DNA from: a virus
Virus record (IMG/VR): IMGVR_UViG_3300046460_000403
Span: 1 to 38,104 of that record
Direction: 5' to 3' (one strand)
Length of the DNA stretch: 38,104 nucleotides
A program made the translations under genes and the position numbers. Positions 24,124 through 32,371 of this stretch are shown here, piece after piece. Each line of letters opens with the position of its first letter. The stretch's first letter is position 1. The notes under the pieces are model-generated. The model was given only the letters and a program-made list of their open reading frames with translations, was not told the origin of the DNA and searched no databases.

Positions 24124-24471
24124 ATGTACCAAGGCGTCCTTGAGACGATTTCAAACCGCGCTGACTGGTTCGGGACCATCGAACTGATCAATGACGATAC
24201 CGGGGAAGTGGTGACCGATCTGACCGGGGTCACGGTCAATCTTGTCATTCGCGAGCCTTCTTGCCGGCCTCCGATCCTTTCGGCCACAACGGAAGACGAT
24301 CGCATAACCTTCATCGGTGATGGCGTCATTCAATGGCATTTCACCGCCGAAGACCTTTGCCGGATGTGCGCCGGCACTTATGAAATTGGCATCACCGTGT
24401 CGCGTGACGATATCACCGATCAGGAGCTTGTTGCCGTCCTTCCAATCATTGATGGGGTAGTTGGCCGATGA
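24124..24471 (+). CDS. Tail-associated hypothetical protein
   Basis: This 115-aa protein is beta-rich (WFGTIELINDDTGEVVTDLT and VTVNLVIREPS near the start, then ILSATTEDDRITFIGDGVI) with an end reading ELVAVLPIIDGVVGR. Proteins of this build commonly lie between fibre genes in alphaproteobacterial phages. Its stop overlaps the tailspike ATG by four bases. It could be an Ig-like baseplate or fibre-assembly part; the exact role is unknown. Confidence 0.75.
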   Translation: MYQGVLETISNRADWFGTIELINDDTGEVVTDLTGVTVNLVIREPSCRPPILSATTEDDRITFIGDGVIQWHFTAEDLCRMCAGTYEIGITVSRDDITDQELVAVLPIIDGVVGR

Positions 24472-27002
24472 GCAACCGTACTTCACTGCGCATGCGCGTT
24501 CTGCCCCGCTTCCCGGCTCGCATCGTCGGCACCAACGGACTGACCGTCGTGCAGGATAATCTTGATCTGGTCGTGAAGCCTGATCTCGGGTCCCTGGTTC
24601 AGGTGCCTTCCGTCTCCAACCCGACAAAGACGCTCTTTCTGGCGTGGGATCGCGATATCGACTCCTATCAGTCGATTTCGTTTCAGGATCTGGTCGACAA
24701 CGTCGGTGATATCATCATTGGCGAAAATCTTGTTAGCCTGGCGGCTCTCAGTACTGACGCCGACAAGGTTCCTTATTTCATCGATACCGATGGGAACGCG
24801 GCGACCTACACCGTCTCGTCATACGTGCGCGGCATTTCCGATGCGGCAGACGGCCCAGCGTTCCTGACTGAAATTGGCGCTGCGGCGGAAGCCGATCTTG
24901 GCACGGCAGCCGCTGAAGACGTCGGCTTCTTCGCGGACGCGGCACAAGGCGCAAAGGCTGATACAGCGCTGCAGCCGACGACGACCATGCAAGTGCCGGC
25001 TCATTTGGCTTCGGCTATCGAAGCTCCGGCGATCATCAACCCGCTTGGATATCCATGGCCCATTTTTGCCTTCAATGGCGGCGCAGCGGAATATGCGAAA
25101 GCGACGGCTATCGCCGACTATCAGCCTGTCATGGGGACCGCCCTGGCAACGGGCGAGAAAGTCCGCTTTCCGAAATGGGAATATCCAGTCCGCTCGCTTG
25201 GATTGTCGGGCACCATCAATGCCGGCGTCAACCTGCAAGCCGACACTCCGGTAGATGTTGAGTGCGCTTCAGGCGCCAAGTTCATCGCTGGCGAATGCTT
25301 TGTAGGCATCGTCTCGGCAATGATTCGGCTCCTCGGCAACACGACGCCGACAACCAGCACAGCTAGCATATTGACACCATTCAGTTGGCGGGGCGGCATC
25401 ATGTCTGGCGAAGCGCTGACAGCCGCACATGGGGCGGGCTCCGGCTTTGGTGCTGGCTTGTTGGATGTCAGCCAGTATTTCAATCCCCTCATCGAAGGCA
25501 TTCTATTTGATACCGGCGTGACAACCCCCGCACTGAATGTGATCGGCTGCGGTTATATCGATACTGGCCTTGGCCTTCATGGAAATATCGGATCGCAGGT
25601 AATCGGAAACGGCTTTCGCGGGTTCTTCGATGTTGGTGTCTACGACAACGGCATTCGGATCATCGTCACCCTTGGCACGAATCCGGTTTCAACCGCAAAC
25701 GGCTCGCCGACAGTCACGATCACCCATGCCGCGCATGGTCTTGTCAGCAATGAGAGGATTGGCCTTGCTGGCCCGTCAACACCCCCGATTTCGGTCGGCG
25801 GCCTGTCGCTGTTCGGTGAATACGCAATCACTGTCGTCAATGCCAACAGCTACACGATCACAGCTTCAGCAAACGCGACATCCGGCGCGACCGGCGGAAC
25901 GGGCGCACGCATCACCATGCCGATCAGTCAGACCGACTACATGTCGATCGGGGGGGAACAATCCGTCTATCATCGAAACTACTTCCTCCGCTGCGGCAAC
26001 GGATCCATCGCGGTGAAGCGTAACCTTCGGCATGTCGACATCAGCCATAACAGGTTCCGCGAAACGTCCTGCGCGGTCGCCCTTGCTCCGATCGACGTTG
26101 CGACGGCGGAAGGGCATAAAGCCCTTATCACGCACAACGCGCTGTTTCGTGTCACCGGGCATGGCATCCGCGTCATTGGCGGCGGCATGTTCGTCACCGT
26201 CGCGGACAATCACATCGAGAACTTCGGCAAGCAGCTCTACGACGAGACGGTCTATACCAACTTCTCAAGCGATTTCCCGCCATCGGCGATCTGGCTTCAA
26301 AGCGTGGTAGGCGCGAATGTGCACAACAACACAATCGCTCAAACGGGCACCTACAAGGATCTGACGGGCATCATCACCGGCGAAGAGCCTTGTTCCATCC
26401 GGCTTTCGAAAAACGCCAACATGATTGACGGGTCCAGCAATTGTTCGGTGCACGACAACATCATCATCGATGTTCCACGTCCATTCCTCGATCAGACTGG
26501 AAACAGCGGCAATCGCTGGAAAGACAATGTCTACAGCGGGAATTCTGTGCCGGTCATCATCACGCCGACCAACAGCATCGTGATCAATCCGGATGCCAAG
26601 GGCACGTTCACGCCCGTACTTGCCGGATCCGTTGCAAACTTCACGTCTTACGACCTTCAGTCCGGTTCTTATTACAAGCACGGCGATGTTTGCACCTTCG
26701 CGGTCTATATCGACCTGGCGGCCGTCACCGGCGGTAGTGGCAACATCACGATCACCGGTTTGCCGATCGCAGCCAAAACGTCAGTGCCGGCCGCTCAAGC
26801 GCTCAATCTTGCTGTCCTGGCATCGGCACAAATGACGCACTCGTCGGCGTCCTATACCGAGTTTCAGGCTAGCATCTCGGCAGGCTCTTCGGTGATCAAC
26901 CTGTTTGAAGTCGGCAGCAACGTCATTCTAGCGCTAACGGAAGCCCGCTTCGGGGCGAACAGTCGTATTGCCGTGACTGGCAGCTTCATCGTGGATAGCT
27001 GA
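24468..27002 (+). CDS. Tailspike with right-handed beta-helix
   Basis: This 844-aa protein is the likely host-surface-binding tailspike. The N-terminus (about residues 1-110) looks like a particle-binding segment, followed by an Ala/Asp-rich linker (EIGAAAEADLGTAAAEDVGF). From about 400 the sequence has repeated beta-helix rungs such as GSIAVKRNLRHVDISHNRF, VTVADNHIENF, ANVHNNTIAQ and NCSVHDNIIIDV. The C-terminal part (about 710-844) is a separate beta domain. Glycan-cleaving tailspikes share this layout, but I cannot pick catalytic residues by eye. It is coupled to the previous gene by ATGA. Confidence 0.85.
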   Translation: MSNRTSLRMRVLPRFPARIVGTNGLTVVQDNLDLVVKPDLGSLVQVPSVSNPTKTLFLAWDRDIDSYQSISFQDLVDNVGDIIIGENLVSLAALSTDADKVPYFIDTDGNAATYTVSSYVRGISDAADGPAFLTEIGAAAEADLGTAAAEDVGFFADAAQGAKADTALQPTTTMQVPAHLASAIEAPAIINPLGYPWPIFAFNGGAAEYAKATAIADYQPVMGTALATGEKVRFPKWEYPVRSLGLSGTINAGVNLQADTPVDVECASGAKFIAGECFVGIVSAMIRLLGNTTPTTSTASILTPFSWRGGIMSGEALTAAHGAGSGFGAGLLDVSQYFNPLIEGILFDTGVTTPALNVIGCGYIDTGLGLHGNIGSQVIGNGFRGFFDVGVYDNGIRIIVTLGTNPVSTANGSPTVTITHAAHGLVSNERIGLAGPSTPPISVGGLSLFGEYAITVVNANSYTITASANATSGATGGTGARITMPISQTDYMSIGGEQSVYHRNYFLRCGNGSIAVKRNLRHVDISHNRFRETSCAVALAPIDVATAEGHKALITHNALFRVTGHGIRVIGGGMFVTVADNHIENFGKQLYDETVYTNFSSDFPPSAIWLQSVVGANVHNNTIAQTGTYKDLTGIITGEEPCSIRLSKNANMIDGSSNCSVHDNIIIDVPRPFLDQTGNSGNRWKDNVYSGNSVPVIITPTNSIVINPDAKGTFTPVLAGSVANFTSYDLQSGSYYKHGDVCTFAVYIDLAAVTGGSGNITITGLPIAAKTSVPAAQALNLAVLASAQMTHSSASYTEFQASISAGSSVINLFEVGSNVILALTEARFGANSRIAVTGSFIVDS

Positions 27003-27275
27003 TCAGGACCGACCGCTGCTTCTATTTGCGGCTGCTTGAGATTGTTTGGTCGATAAAACGTGCTGCTTGAGGATCGATATTATTTCCTCCCTTTCAGGAG
27101 GATCAAACCCGATTTCGACCGAGGTTCCTTCGGAAAAAAGCAGGGAGTAATCGACGTTTCTCTCAAGCCCAGCAGCTTTGAAAAGTCGATCAACAGATCC
27201 GGCATCCGGCAATGATTTGGAAAACGCAACTGTTATCGTAAGACCCGAGTTTTCGCTTTCCGCCGAACTCGTCAT
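27003..27275 (-). CDS. Hypothetical protein, 90 aa, coupled to small TM gene
   Basis: This 90-aa soluble protein begins MTSSAESENSGLTITVAFSK and has an alternating alpha/beta pattern (SVDRLFKAAGLERNVDYSLLF, then EREEIISILKQHVL). No family is recognised. The ATG at 27275 overlaps the stop of the preceding 42-aa TM gene as ATGA, so I prefer it to the ATG at 27290, which also lacks a ribosome site. It ends directly after the tailspike gene on the other strand, with no gap. The function is unknown. Confidence 0.6.
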   Translation of the reverse strand: MTSSAESENSGLTITVAFSKSLPDAGSVDRLFKAAGLERNVDYSLLFSEGTSVEIGFDPPEREEIISILKQHVLSTKQSQAAANRSSGRS

Positions 27276-27400
27276 ACGGTGTCTAGCCATATTATCGCGC
27301 CGATCGGTAAGAGCAGGATAACGACACTCATAAGGAAAGCCGCTCCAAGTTTTATCGTTTGCGCTCGTCTTGTCCGCCGTCCAGTCCAGTCGTACGCCAT
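27272..27400 (-). CDS. Small single-TM protein, 42 aa
   Basis: This short frame encodes MAYDWTGRRTRRAQTIKLG followed by a membrane span (AAFLMSVVILLLPIGAIIWL). The N-terminus carries several Arg and would stay in the cytoplasm. GGAG lies about 6 bases before the ATG, and the stop overlaps the next ATG by four bases (ATGA), which supports a real gene. An in-frame ATG two codons earlier is possible. The function is unknown; antisense-strand mini-membrane proteins of this kind may be lysogenic or lysis regulators. Confidence 0.55.
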   Translation of the reverse strand: MAYDWTGRRTRRAQTIKLGAAFLMSVVILLLPIGAIIWLDTV

Positions 27401-27662
27401 ATCCATCTCCGCGCGTACCAACACCACATCAGTGAATGCTCATGAAAACATGCGAAATTGCCAGAGTCGAGTTCATTTTCGCGCCGATCATCGATAAACC
27501 GCCGACATAATCTTCGGCCACCTGTGCCGTTCTCTGTCGACATCTGGGCATGAAGGATCGGGAGCCCTCAAGACAGGCTATTGCACCCTCAGTGGGGCGA
27601 CAGGGGATGAGCGATTTTGATGGGATCCCAGATAGACGGCGGATGCAGCACGAAGCCTTGCA

Positions 27663-27776
27663 TCACACGCCGGAGCCCAAGACCAAGGCTGCCAGACCTA
27701 TGAAGGCCGATAGAGCCATTAGACCTGAGAGTACGGCAAGCATAAGCTTCGTTGAGTATTGCTGCCAATCTTCCAT
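27663..27776 (-). CDS. Small single-TM protein, 37 aa
   Basis: This mini-protein begins MEDWQQYSTKLM and continues as a membrane span (LAVLSGLMALSAFIGLAALVL). AGGA lies about 8 bases before the ATG at 27776, and the longer upstream in-frame start at 27863 adds a non-hydrophobic part without a ribosome site. It is the same type of mini-membrane protein as that at 27272 and may belong to the same minus-strand unit. Nothing convincing is seen in the 262 bases between them. The function is unknown. Confidence 0.45.
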   Translation of the reverse strand: MEDWQQYSTKLMLAVLSGLMALSAFIGLAALVLGSGV

Positions 27777-27877
27777 AAGGCAAAATCCTGTTCCGGCCAG
27801 ATATTTTTTGCATGTCATGGTTAAGGAGTTGTTAATCCAAATTGGACCAACTTGTTTGACCAACGCGGGAGATGACT

Positions 27878-28087
27878 ATGTGGCTTCGGTTAACCGGCAC
27901 AAGTGGGAACGAGTTTATTGTTGACATGTCGAAGGTTGCATATTTTGCAGGCCTGGAGACTGGAACGCGGCTTTACTTCCAGGAACTGATCAAGGATGTC
28001 AAAGGCGGCGATGCTTTCAAGCACATCAACGTGTTGGAGCGGGTTTCCGAGATTTCGAAAGCGGTCAAGGCTAAAGGAGCGCGTTGA
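27878..28087 (+). CDS. Hypothetical protein, 69 aa
   Basis: This 69-aa protein starts MWLRLTGTSGNEFIVDMSKV and ends with an amphipathic helix (NVLERVSEISKAVKAKG). The first half is beta-rich, like small phage regulatory or inhibitor proteins; no family is recognised. GGGAG lies about 7 bases before the ATG at 27878. An ATG six bases earlier is closer to the same site than usual. A terminator follows 81 bases after the stop. It stands alone between minus-strand genes. Confidence 0.65.
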   Translation: MWLRLTGTSGNEFIVDMSKVAYFAGLETGTRLYFQELIKDVKGGDAFKHINVLERVSEISKAVKAKGAR

Positions 28088-28168
28088 TCCTGCTCAGGGA
28101 GATTTCTCCCAGCGCACGCGCTCGATAGAGCAATGCTCACAAGTCACCAGATCGGTGACATCTACAGA

Positions 28169-28198
28169 GGCGGTTCTTCGGAGCCGCCTTTTCTTTTT
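28169..28198 (+). terminator. Rho-independent terminator
   Basis: GGCGGTTC and GAGCCGCC pair around TTCG, followed by TTTTCTTTTT. The stem arms are identical to those of the terminator at 23134. A separate 6-bp hairpin (GTCACC-AGATC-GGTGAC, 28143-28159) lies just upstream. Confidence 0.85.
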
Positions 28199-28249
28199 AA
28201 ACATTGGCATCCCATGAACAGCTCGGCATTCTTCATGTAGGAGCTCTCA

Positions 28250-28510
28250 TCATTGAATCCGGGCTTTTGGGGCGGCAGCAGACGCTTGTGATTGTTGTTC
28301 AGCGACCGCGATGGCAGCTTTGTAACCCGCCTCGAAGACATCACGCATGCCGGTGTCGCCGGAATGCATTTCGGAAAATTCCCGCCACGCTTCGTCCATT
28401 TTTGGATCTCGACGCCAGCGAGGCGTGAAGCCGTTCAGAAAATTTATCGTCACCGTTTGCTTCCGTTGCGGGAGGTGACGTAGCCCATTTTGAGCGATCG
28501 CGATGGCCAT
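28250..28510 (-). CDS. Hypothetical protein, about 86 aa, start uncertain
   Basis: This soluble protein contains TVTINFLNGFTPRWRR, then DEAWREFSEMHSGDTG and MRDVFEAGYKAAIAVAEQQ, a helical pattern seen in small phage proteins. No function is known. The frame is open upstream to 28573, with possible starts at 28567 and 28558, but these would overlap the ribosome site of the divergent candidate holin gene. The ATG at 28510 avoids this but has no clear ribosome site. The protein-like end makes a gene likely; the exact start is not settled. Confidence 0.45.
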   Translation of the reverse strand: MAIAIAQNGLRHLPQRKQTVTINFLNGFTPRWRRDPKMDEAWREFSEMHSGDTGMRDVFEAGYKAAIAVAEQQSQASAAAPKARIQ

Positions 28511-28556
28511 CTGGTCGCTGTCAACACTCACATTCCAAATCAATATCGGAGATAAC

Positions 28557-28751
28557 ATGTCAGTCATCCGCAACGCATGGACCTCGCTTTACAGCTTCGT
28601 TGTCAATGATTTCCTTCTTTTCATTGGCGGGACGCTGTTTCTTGAGGCCGTTTCGCTGTCAAGGCTGGATCGACTAATCGAGGCCGGAATGTACTACATC
28701 GCATCCGCAATCTTGCTGGTTGGCTGGAAAGCCACCTCTCGTAAAGACTGA
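28557..28751 (+). CDS. Candidate holin, two-TM protein
   Basis: This 64-aa protein begins MSVIRNAWTSLYSFVVNDFLL and has two hydrophobic segments, FVVNDFLLFIGGTLFLEAV (about residues 13-31) and AGMYYIASAILLVGW (about 43-57), around a charged loop (SLSRLDRLIE), with a basic end. GGAG lies 5 bases before the ATG. It is 24 bases before the endolysin gene on the same strand, the classic holin position. It would release the endolysin by permeabilising the inner membrane. The endolysin here has its own membrane segments, so a different lysis scheme is possible. Confidence 0.6.
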   Translation: MSVIRNAWTSLYSFVVNDFLLFIGGTLFLEAVSLSRLDRLIEAGMYYIASAILLVGWKATSRKD

Positions 28752-28775
28752 TCCATCCCAACACCGGAGAAACAC

Positions 28776-29741
28776 ATGAGCGCCGTCACTGCGCAACAAA
28801 TCCGCGCGGCCGCGAAAGGCCCCGTGAATGCTGGCAACCTGAATTCCGTCCTCGTCTCGCTCGATCGCTACGGCGATATGTTCGGCCTCGATCAGCTGCA
28901 CCGCCTGGTGCAGTATGTTGCGCAGCTGATGCACGAAAGCGGCGATTTTCGCTATGACCGCGAGATCTGGGGACCGACGCCGGCGCAGAAGAAATATGAT
29001 ACCCGCACCGATCTTGGCAACACGCCGGCAGTCGACGGCGACGGCAAGAAGAATGCCGGACGCGGGCCGATCCAGCTAACCGGCGGCGCCAACATCAAGG
29101 CCTTTTACGACTGGTGCGTTGACCGGGGGCTAAACCCGCCCGACTTCGTCGCCAATCCTGACCTGATCAACACCGATCCATGGGAAGGCCTGTCGGCGTT
29201 GTTCTATTGGGATACGCACAATCTCAATCGCCTCGCCGACCAGGGCGACATCGAGACGATCACCAAGAAGATCAACGGCGGCATGAACGGCTTTGCCGAT
29301 CGCGTCGAACATCTGGCGCGGCTGTCGCTGGTGGTGCTCGGCCATGCGCCGGATGCGCTCAAGAAGTTTCAGGCGAGCGTCGGACTTGATGTCGATGGAG
29401 ATCCGGGGCCGAAGACGCGCTCGGCGCTGCATAAGGCGCTGCTTGCGCTTGACGGTGTGTCGACGAAGGCCGCCGGCATCATGTCGGCGCCGGTCGTTGA
29501 TGAAAAGCAGGTCGTGCCGCACGCCGTCGAAACGCAGGTGAAGAAAAAGTTCAATGTCCTTGCTTGGGTGGGGAGCCTGTTTTCCGGCGGCGGCTTCGGT
29601 CTTGCGGCTCTTGCCGGCTTCGATTGGCGGGCGCTCGCTGTCCTCGTCATCGCTGTCCTCGTCGTCGGCGGTGGCGGCTTGCTGCTTCGCTTCTGGATCA
29701 TCGCGGCCATCAAGGACATTCGCGCGGCGGTGGAGAGCTGA
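28776..29741 (+). CDS. GH19-type endolysin with C-terminal membrane segments
   Basis: This 321-aa protein is a peptidoglycan-degrading endolysin. The N-terminal domain (about residues 1-180) has the GH19 chitinase/lysozyme pattern: AQLMHESGDF (catalytic candidate E54) and AGRGPIQLTGGANIKAF (about 94-111). A short peptidoglycan-binding repeat (FQASVGLDVDGDPGPKTRSA) follows. Two hydrophobic segments near the end (about 258-280 and 285-308) would anchor it in the membrane, which is unusual for a soluble endolysin but seen in some rhizobial phage lysins. It is followed after one base by the spanin gene. Confidence 0.92.
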   Translation: MSAVTAQQIRAAAKGPVNAGNLNSVLVSLDRYGDMFGLDQLHRLVQYVAQLMHESGDFRYDREIWGPTPAQKKYDTRTDLGNTPAVDGDGKKNAGRGPIQLTGGANIKAFYDWCVDRGLNPPDFVANPDLINTDPWEGLSALFYWDTHNLNRLADQGDIETITKKINGGMNGFADRVEHLARLSLVVLGHAPDALKKFQASVGLDVDGDPGPKTRSALHKALLALDGVSTKAAGIMSAPVVDEKQVVPHAVETQVKKKFNVLAWVGSLFSGGGFGLAALAGFDWRALAVLVIAVLVVGGGGLLLRFWIIAAIKDIRAAVES

Positions 29742-29742
29742 G

Positions 29743-30015
29743 ATGCTGAAGCTCATCCCCGACGCCATCAAACTGCCCGCCGCTGCGGTAGTGGGCGCGA
29801 TCCTGTGTTTCGCCGTCTTCACCCTCATCAACACCGTCTGGTGGCTTCCGATGGCTCGTGCCGAGGGCAGAGATGTCGAACGCATTGCGCAGCTCAAGCG
29901 CTCGATGGAACTCATTCAACAACGGAGCAAGACGAATGCTGAGATTGGCAAGCTTGATGCTGCTGGCTTGTGTGCTGCCCTTGACGGTCAGTGGGTGCAT
30001 GACCACTGCGAATGA
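29743..30015 (+). CDS. Inner-membrane spanin-like protein
   Basis: This 90-aa protein begins with a membrane segment (LPAAAVVGAILCFAVFTLIN, about residues 11-30), continues as a coiled coil (RDVERIAQLKRSMELIQQRS) and ends with two cysteine-containing turns. This matches an Rz-type inner-membrane spanin. Its gene starts two bases after the endolysin stop and overlaps the lipoprotein gene in another frame, the classic arrangement for Rz/Rz1. It would join the inner and outer membranes in the last step of lysis. Confidence 0.75.
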   Translation: MLKLIPDAIKLPAAAVVGAILCFAVFTLINTVWWLPMARAEGRDVERIAQLKRSMELIQQRSKTNAEIGKLDAAGLCAALDGQWVHDHCE

Positions 30016-30157
30016 CGGAGCGGGTTTCGAACGTTTGACGCCGTCGGCTGCTACCCGGCAATACATTATCTTCAATGACCGGACGTTCGCTGAGCAGGTT
30101 GCTGCTCACAATAAGACCTGCGATCAGCAGCCGTCGTGCCGCACGGGTACCAAATGA
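29936..30157 (+). CDS. Outer-membrane spanin-like lipoprotein (Rz1-like)
   Basis: This 73-aa lipoprotein starts MLRLASLMLLACVLPLTVSGC, a signal peptide with the lipobox VSGC, followed by a short mature part (MTTANDGAGFERLTPSAATR to the end). Its first 80 bases are nested in the spanin gene in a different frame, like Rz1 in Rz. GGAG lies about 8 bases before its ATG. The mature part is not proline-rich, unlike many Rz1 proteins, so the spanin label rests on position and lipobox. Confidence 0.7.
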   Translation: MLRLASLMLLACVLPLTVSGCMTTANDGAGFERLTPSAATRQYIIFNDRTFAEQVAAHNKTCDQQPSCRTGTK

Positions 30158-30179
30158 ACCTCGCGATGCAAATTTTGGA

Positions 30180-31415
30180 CTATTTAGTTCTATTGGAGAT
30201 ATGTTTGTAAAGCACCGCCATAACCGCCGACTGCGCCAACCACTCGTTTCCAGGAATGTGTGAAAGAGCAGTTATTCCATTCGTGGCCGCCACAAGAATC
30301 GCTACAACAACGATATCCTTCAACGCTCCTCGGAGGTCGATCGTGACTTCAGATGCGAATTTCAAAAACATTGGTTTCCGGCTAAATCGAAACGCCGCGA
30401 CCAAGAGATTCGCGAGTGTCCGACCAAGGGCGAGTATTTTCTGGCCAGGCACCTTTGCGTTAGCCGTCACCCAATTCACTGTTTGTCGCAATGCGTTCGG
30501 AACAGAGGAGTCTATTGATTCCGGGAGTTCATCAAGCGTTTCAGCCAGACCGAGCGCCGTTTCACAAAGGGTAGCAACGTCTTCCGCTGTTGCGCGGGTC
30601 TCTGAAGCGTTCTCGTTGTATTGGCGCCACTCTGGAAACTGAGAGACAAAATCCGCTACGCTTCGCCAATGCCTCACCAAGCCGGCATGAAGGGTATCGG
30701 TTATTTCACCGTCGGAACCTTGAAGCACTTCACCCAGACTAAGATTGAAAATGGCAAGTTGAATGACGTTATTGGGCGATACCAGGCGAGCGTGAACCTG
30801 TTGAAACGCTTCTTCAACATAGGGCCAGTTCGATAGCCTTCGATCTCGAAGAAGCATTTCACCTTGGGCTAAAAGGGCTTCCCGAGCGGCAGTGATGTTG
30901 TCGGCGTCAGCGTCAAGGAAGTTGGCAGGCTGGTCAGCTACAACCAATGTGGAGTTGCGCAATTCAAACTGGTACGGAGCGATGTTTTGAGGAGGAAGTT
31001 GCTGGATTGCCTGTTCGACCGCAATATTTGCAGCGGACTGCTCAGGAGTAATTTGCGCTCGGATCGCCACGAGATCACGCGCGAACTCGACGGCTCTTTG
31101 TAGGGCATCTTGAACTGTTCCCCCGTCTGGTAGGGACAGAGCTTCTTTTGCCATTGTGTCGAGGACAATCGGCTCGGCATACAGTTGACCGTTTCGGATC
31201 ATCATTTTCCCGAGTACGTTCTCCAGCGCCTCCGCTCGCAATTGGACAAAAGTTGGGTCTTTTATGTGGTTGTGAATGCGGTCGCCAATTGATTGAGCGG
31301 AGGTAGTGACTAAAAAGTTGTCCGGTATACGCCCGGTTCTCCTCAAGAAGGCGTCTACGACTGACAGAGTGCCTTGGATTTTTGTCAACAAAGCATGTTC
31401 TGTCACGTCATCCAT
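30180..31415 (-). CDS. 411-aa protein with C-terminal membrane anchor
   Basis: I do not recognise this protein. It begins MDDVTEHALLTKIQGTLSVV and is mostly helical and acidic, with a long central helical region (TVQDALQRAVEFARDLVAIR, then TPEQSAANIAVEQAIQQLP). The end carries membrane spans (LKDIVVVAILVAATNGITAL, about residues 363-382, and EWLAQSAVMAVLYKH, about 391-405), so it is C-terminally anchored. GGAG lies about 9 bases before the ATG at 31415. An in-frame TTG at 31502 adds a less plausible start. It lies on the strand opposite the lysis genes, separated by 22 bases, typical of a lysogenic cargo gene. A role in defence or exclusion is possible but not shown. Confidence 0.7.
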   Translation of the reverse strand: MDDVTEHALLTKIQGTLSVVDAFLRRTGRIPDNFLVTTSAQSIGDRIHNHIKDPTFVQLRAEALENVLGKMMIRNGQLYAEPIVLDTMAKEALSLPDGGTVQDALQRAVEFARDLVAIRAQITPEQSAANIAVEQAIQQLPPQNIAPYQFELRNSTLVVADQPANFLDADADNITAAREALLAQGEMLLRDRRLSNWPYVEEAFQQVHARLVSPNNVIQLAIFNLSLGEVLQGSDGEITDTLHAGLVRHWRSVADFVSQFPEWRQYNENASETRATAEDVATLCETALGLAETLDELPESIDSSVPNALRQTVNWVTANAKVPGQKILALGRTLANLLVAAFRFSRKPMFLKFASEVTIDLRGALKDIVVVAILVAATNGITALSHIPGNEWLAQSAVMAVLYKHISNRTK

Positions 31416-31733
31416 TTGAATTGCTCCGGAGGCGCCCCAAGGACTGGCCAACTCTGCTTTCGCAGAACACCTATTTTTGCTTGCGCAAGATTGTAAATGC
31501 AATTGCTATAGCGGCTTTTGATCTAGAAGCAAACGAGCGGACAAAACCCCTCCATCACAACCATGGCTCGCGATCTGTGGCCGCATCGCGGTCGGTCTAT
31601 GCCATGCACTTCGGCCTGAATGGGTTTGATCAGGCCTGGCGACAATTCGGACACGACACACCTCACTCGATATTGAACGGCGATTCAACTGCGGGCGAGG
31701 CAATTCGGTCCGAAGGCAGGCAGGGAATAGGGA
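31416..31733. other. Divergent intergenic region, no gene seen
   Basis: These 318 bases lie between two divergent cargo genes and hold no supported coding frame. They must contain promoters for both sides, but no clear pair of -35 and -10 boxes stands out. Ribosome sites for both genes lie at the edges. Confidence 0.4.
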
Positions 31734-32162
31734 ATGGCATCCAACGACGACATCATGCATGCCATCGGGAGGCTTGAAGCCCGAATGGACGCGGTTGGCG
31801 AAAGCCTGGGACATCTGCGGGCAGATTTCCAAGACGAAAAGCAGCACGCTCACGAAAGCCGGGCTGTGATCCATCATCGGCTTGATCAGCAGGCGGGGAA
31901 GATTGGGCACTTGGAAACGACAGTTGCCCTTAGCGGCCAGATTGACGCTCAACTACGTGATACCGTCACGACCCTGGATGATACCGTGAAGCGGAATTAC
32001 GCGGCTGTTGTCCCGGCTCTGGATGATTGGAAGCGCGTCAAATTCCTCGGATGGGGAATGGCGGGCATCTTTCTCGCCCTCGGCATATCGGCGGCGTCGG
32101 TCTATGCCTGGGCGTGGGAATGGGCGAAAACTGCCCTGAGGTATTTGCTTCGGATCAATTGA
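31734..32162 (+). CDS. DUF1515-like protein, coiled coil with C-terminal TM
   Basis: This 142-aa protein begins MASNDDIMHAIGRLEARMDA and continues as a long coiled coil that includes SRAVIHHRLDQQAGKIGHLE (about residues 43-62), then VALSGQIDAQLRDTVTTLDD. It ends in a single membrane span (KFLGWGMAGIFLALGISAAS, about 103-122) and a short tail. This is the layout of DUF1515, a family known mainly from Rhizobiaceae and often prophage-linked. The function is unknown. An AGGGAA-type site lies close to the ATG. The family match is from recall. Confidence 0.75.
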   Translation: MASNDDIMHAIGRLEARMDAVGESLGHLRADFQDEKQHAHESRAVIHHRLDQQAGKIGHLETTVALSGQIDAQLRDTVTTLDDTVKRNYAAVVPALDDWKRVKFLGWGMAGIFLALGISAASVYAWAWEWAKTALRYLLRIN

Positions 32163-32371
32163 AAAGAAGCTTCGCCTCTCATGCGATGATGAGGCCAGGC
32201 CGATTCTTTAGCGTCCCCAAAGAGTCTCGCCATTCGCTACTAACGTCAGCATATGATTATCGGCAACGTCGACAGGAGCGGCCACAAACAGGCGCGAGGC
32301 GAACACCAACCTGCGCCGTTTGCGCACTTGCGGTGGTCTAATACACGACCCCTCTTTGAAACAGTCGACGA

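Noticed and set aside
27352-27543. Minus-strand frame of 63 codons
   Set aside because: It overlaps the better-supported 42-aa TM gene in another frame and has no protein-like pattern or ribosome site.
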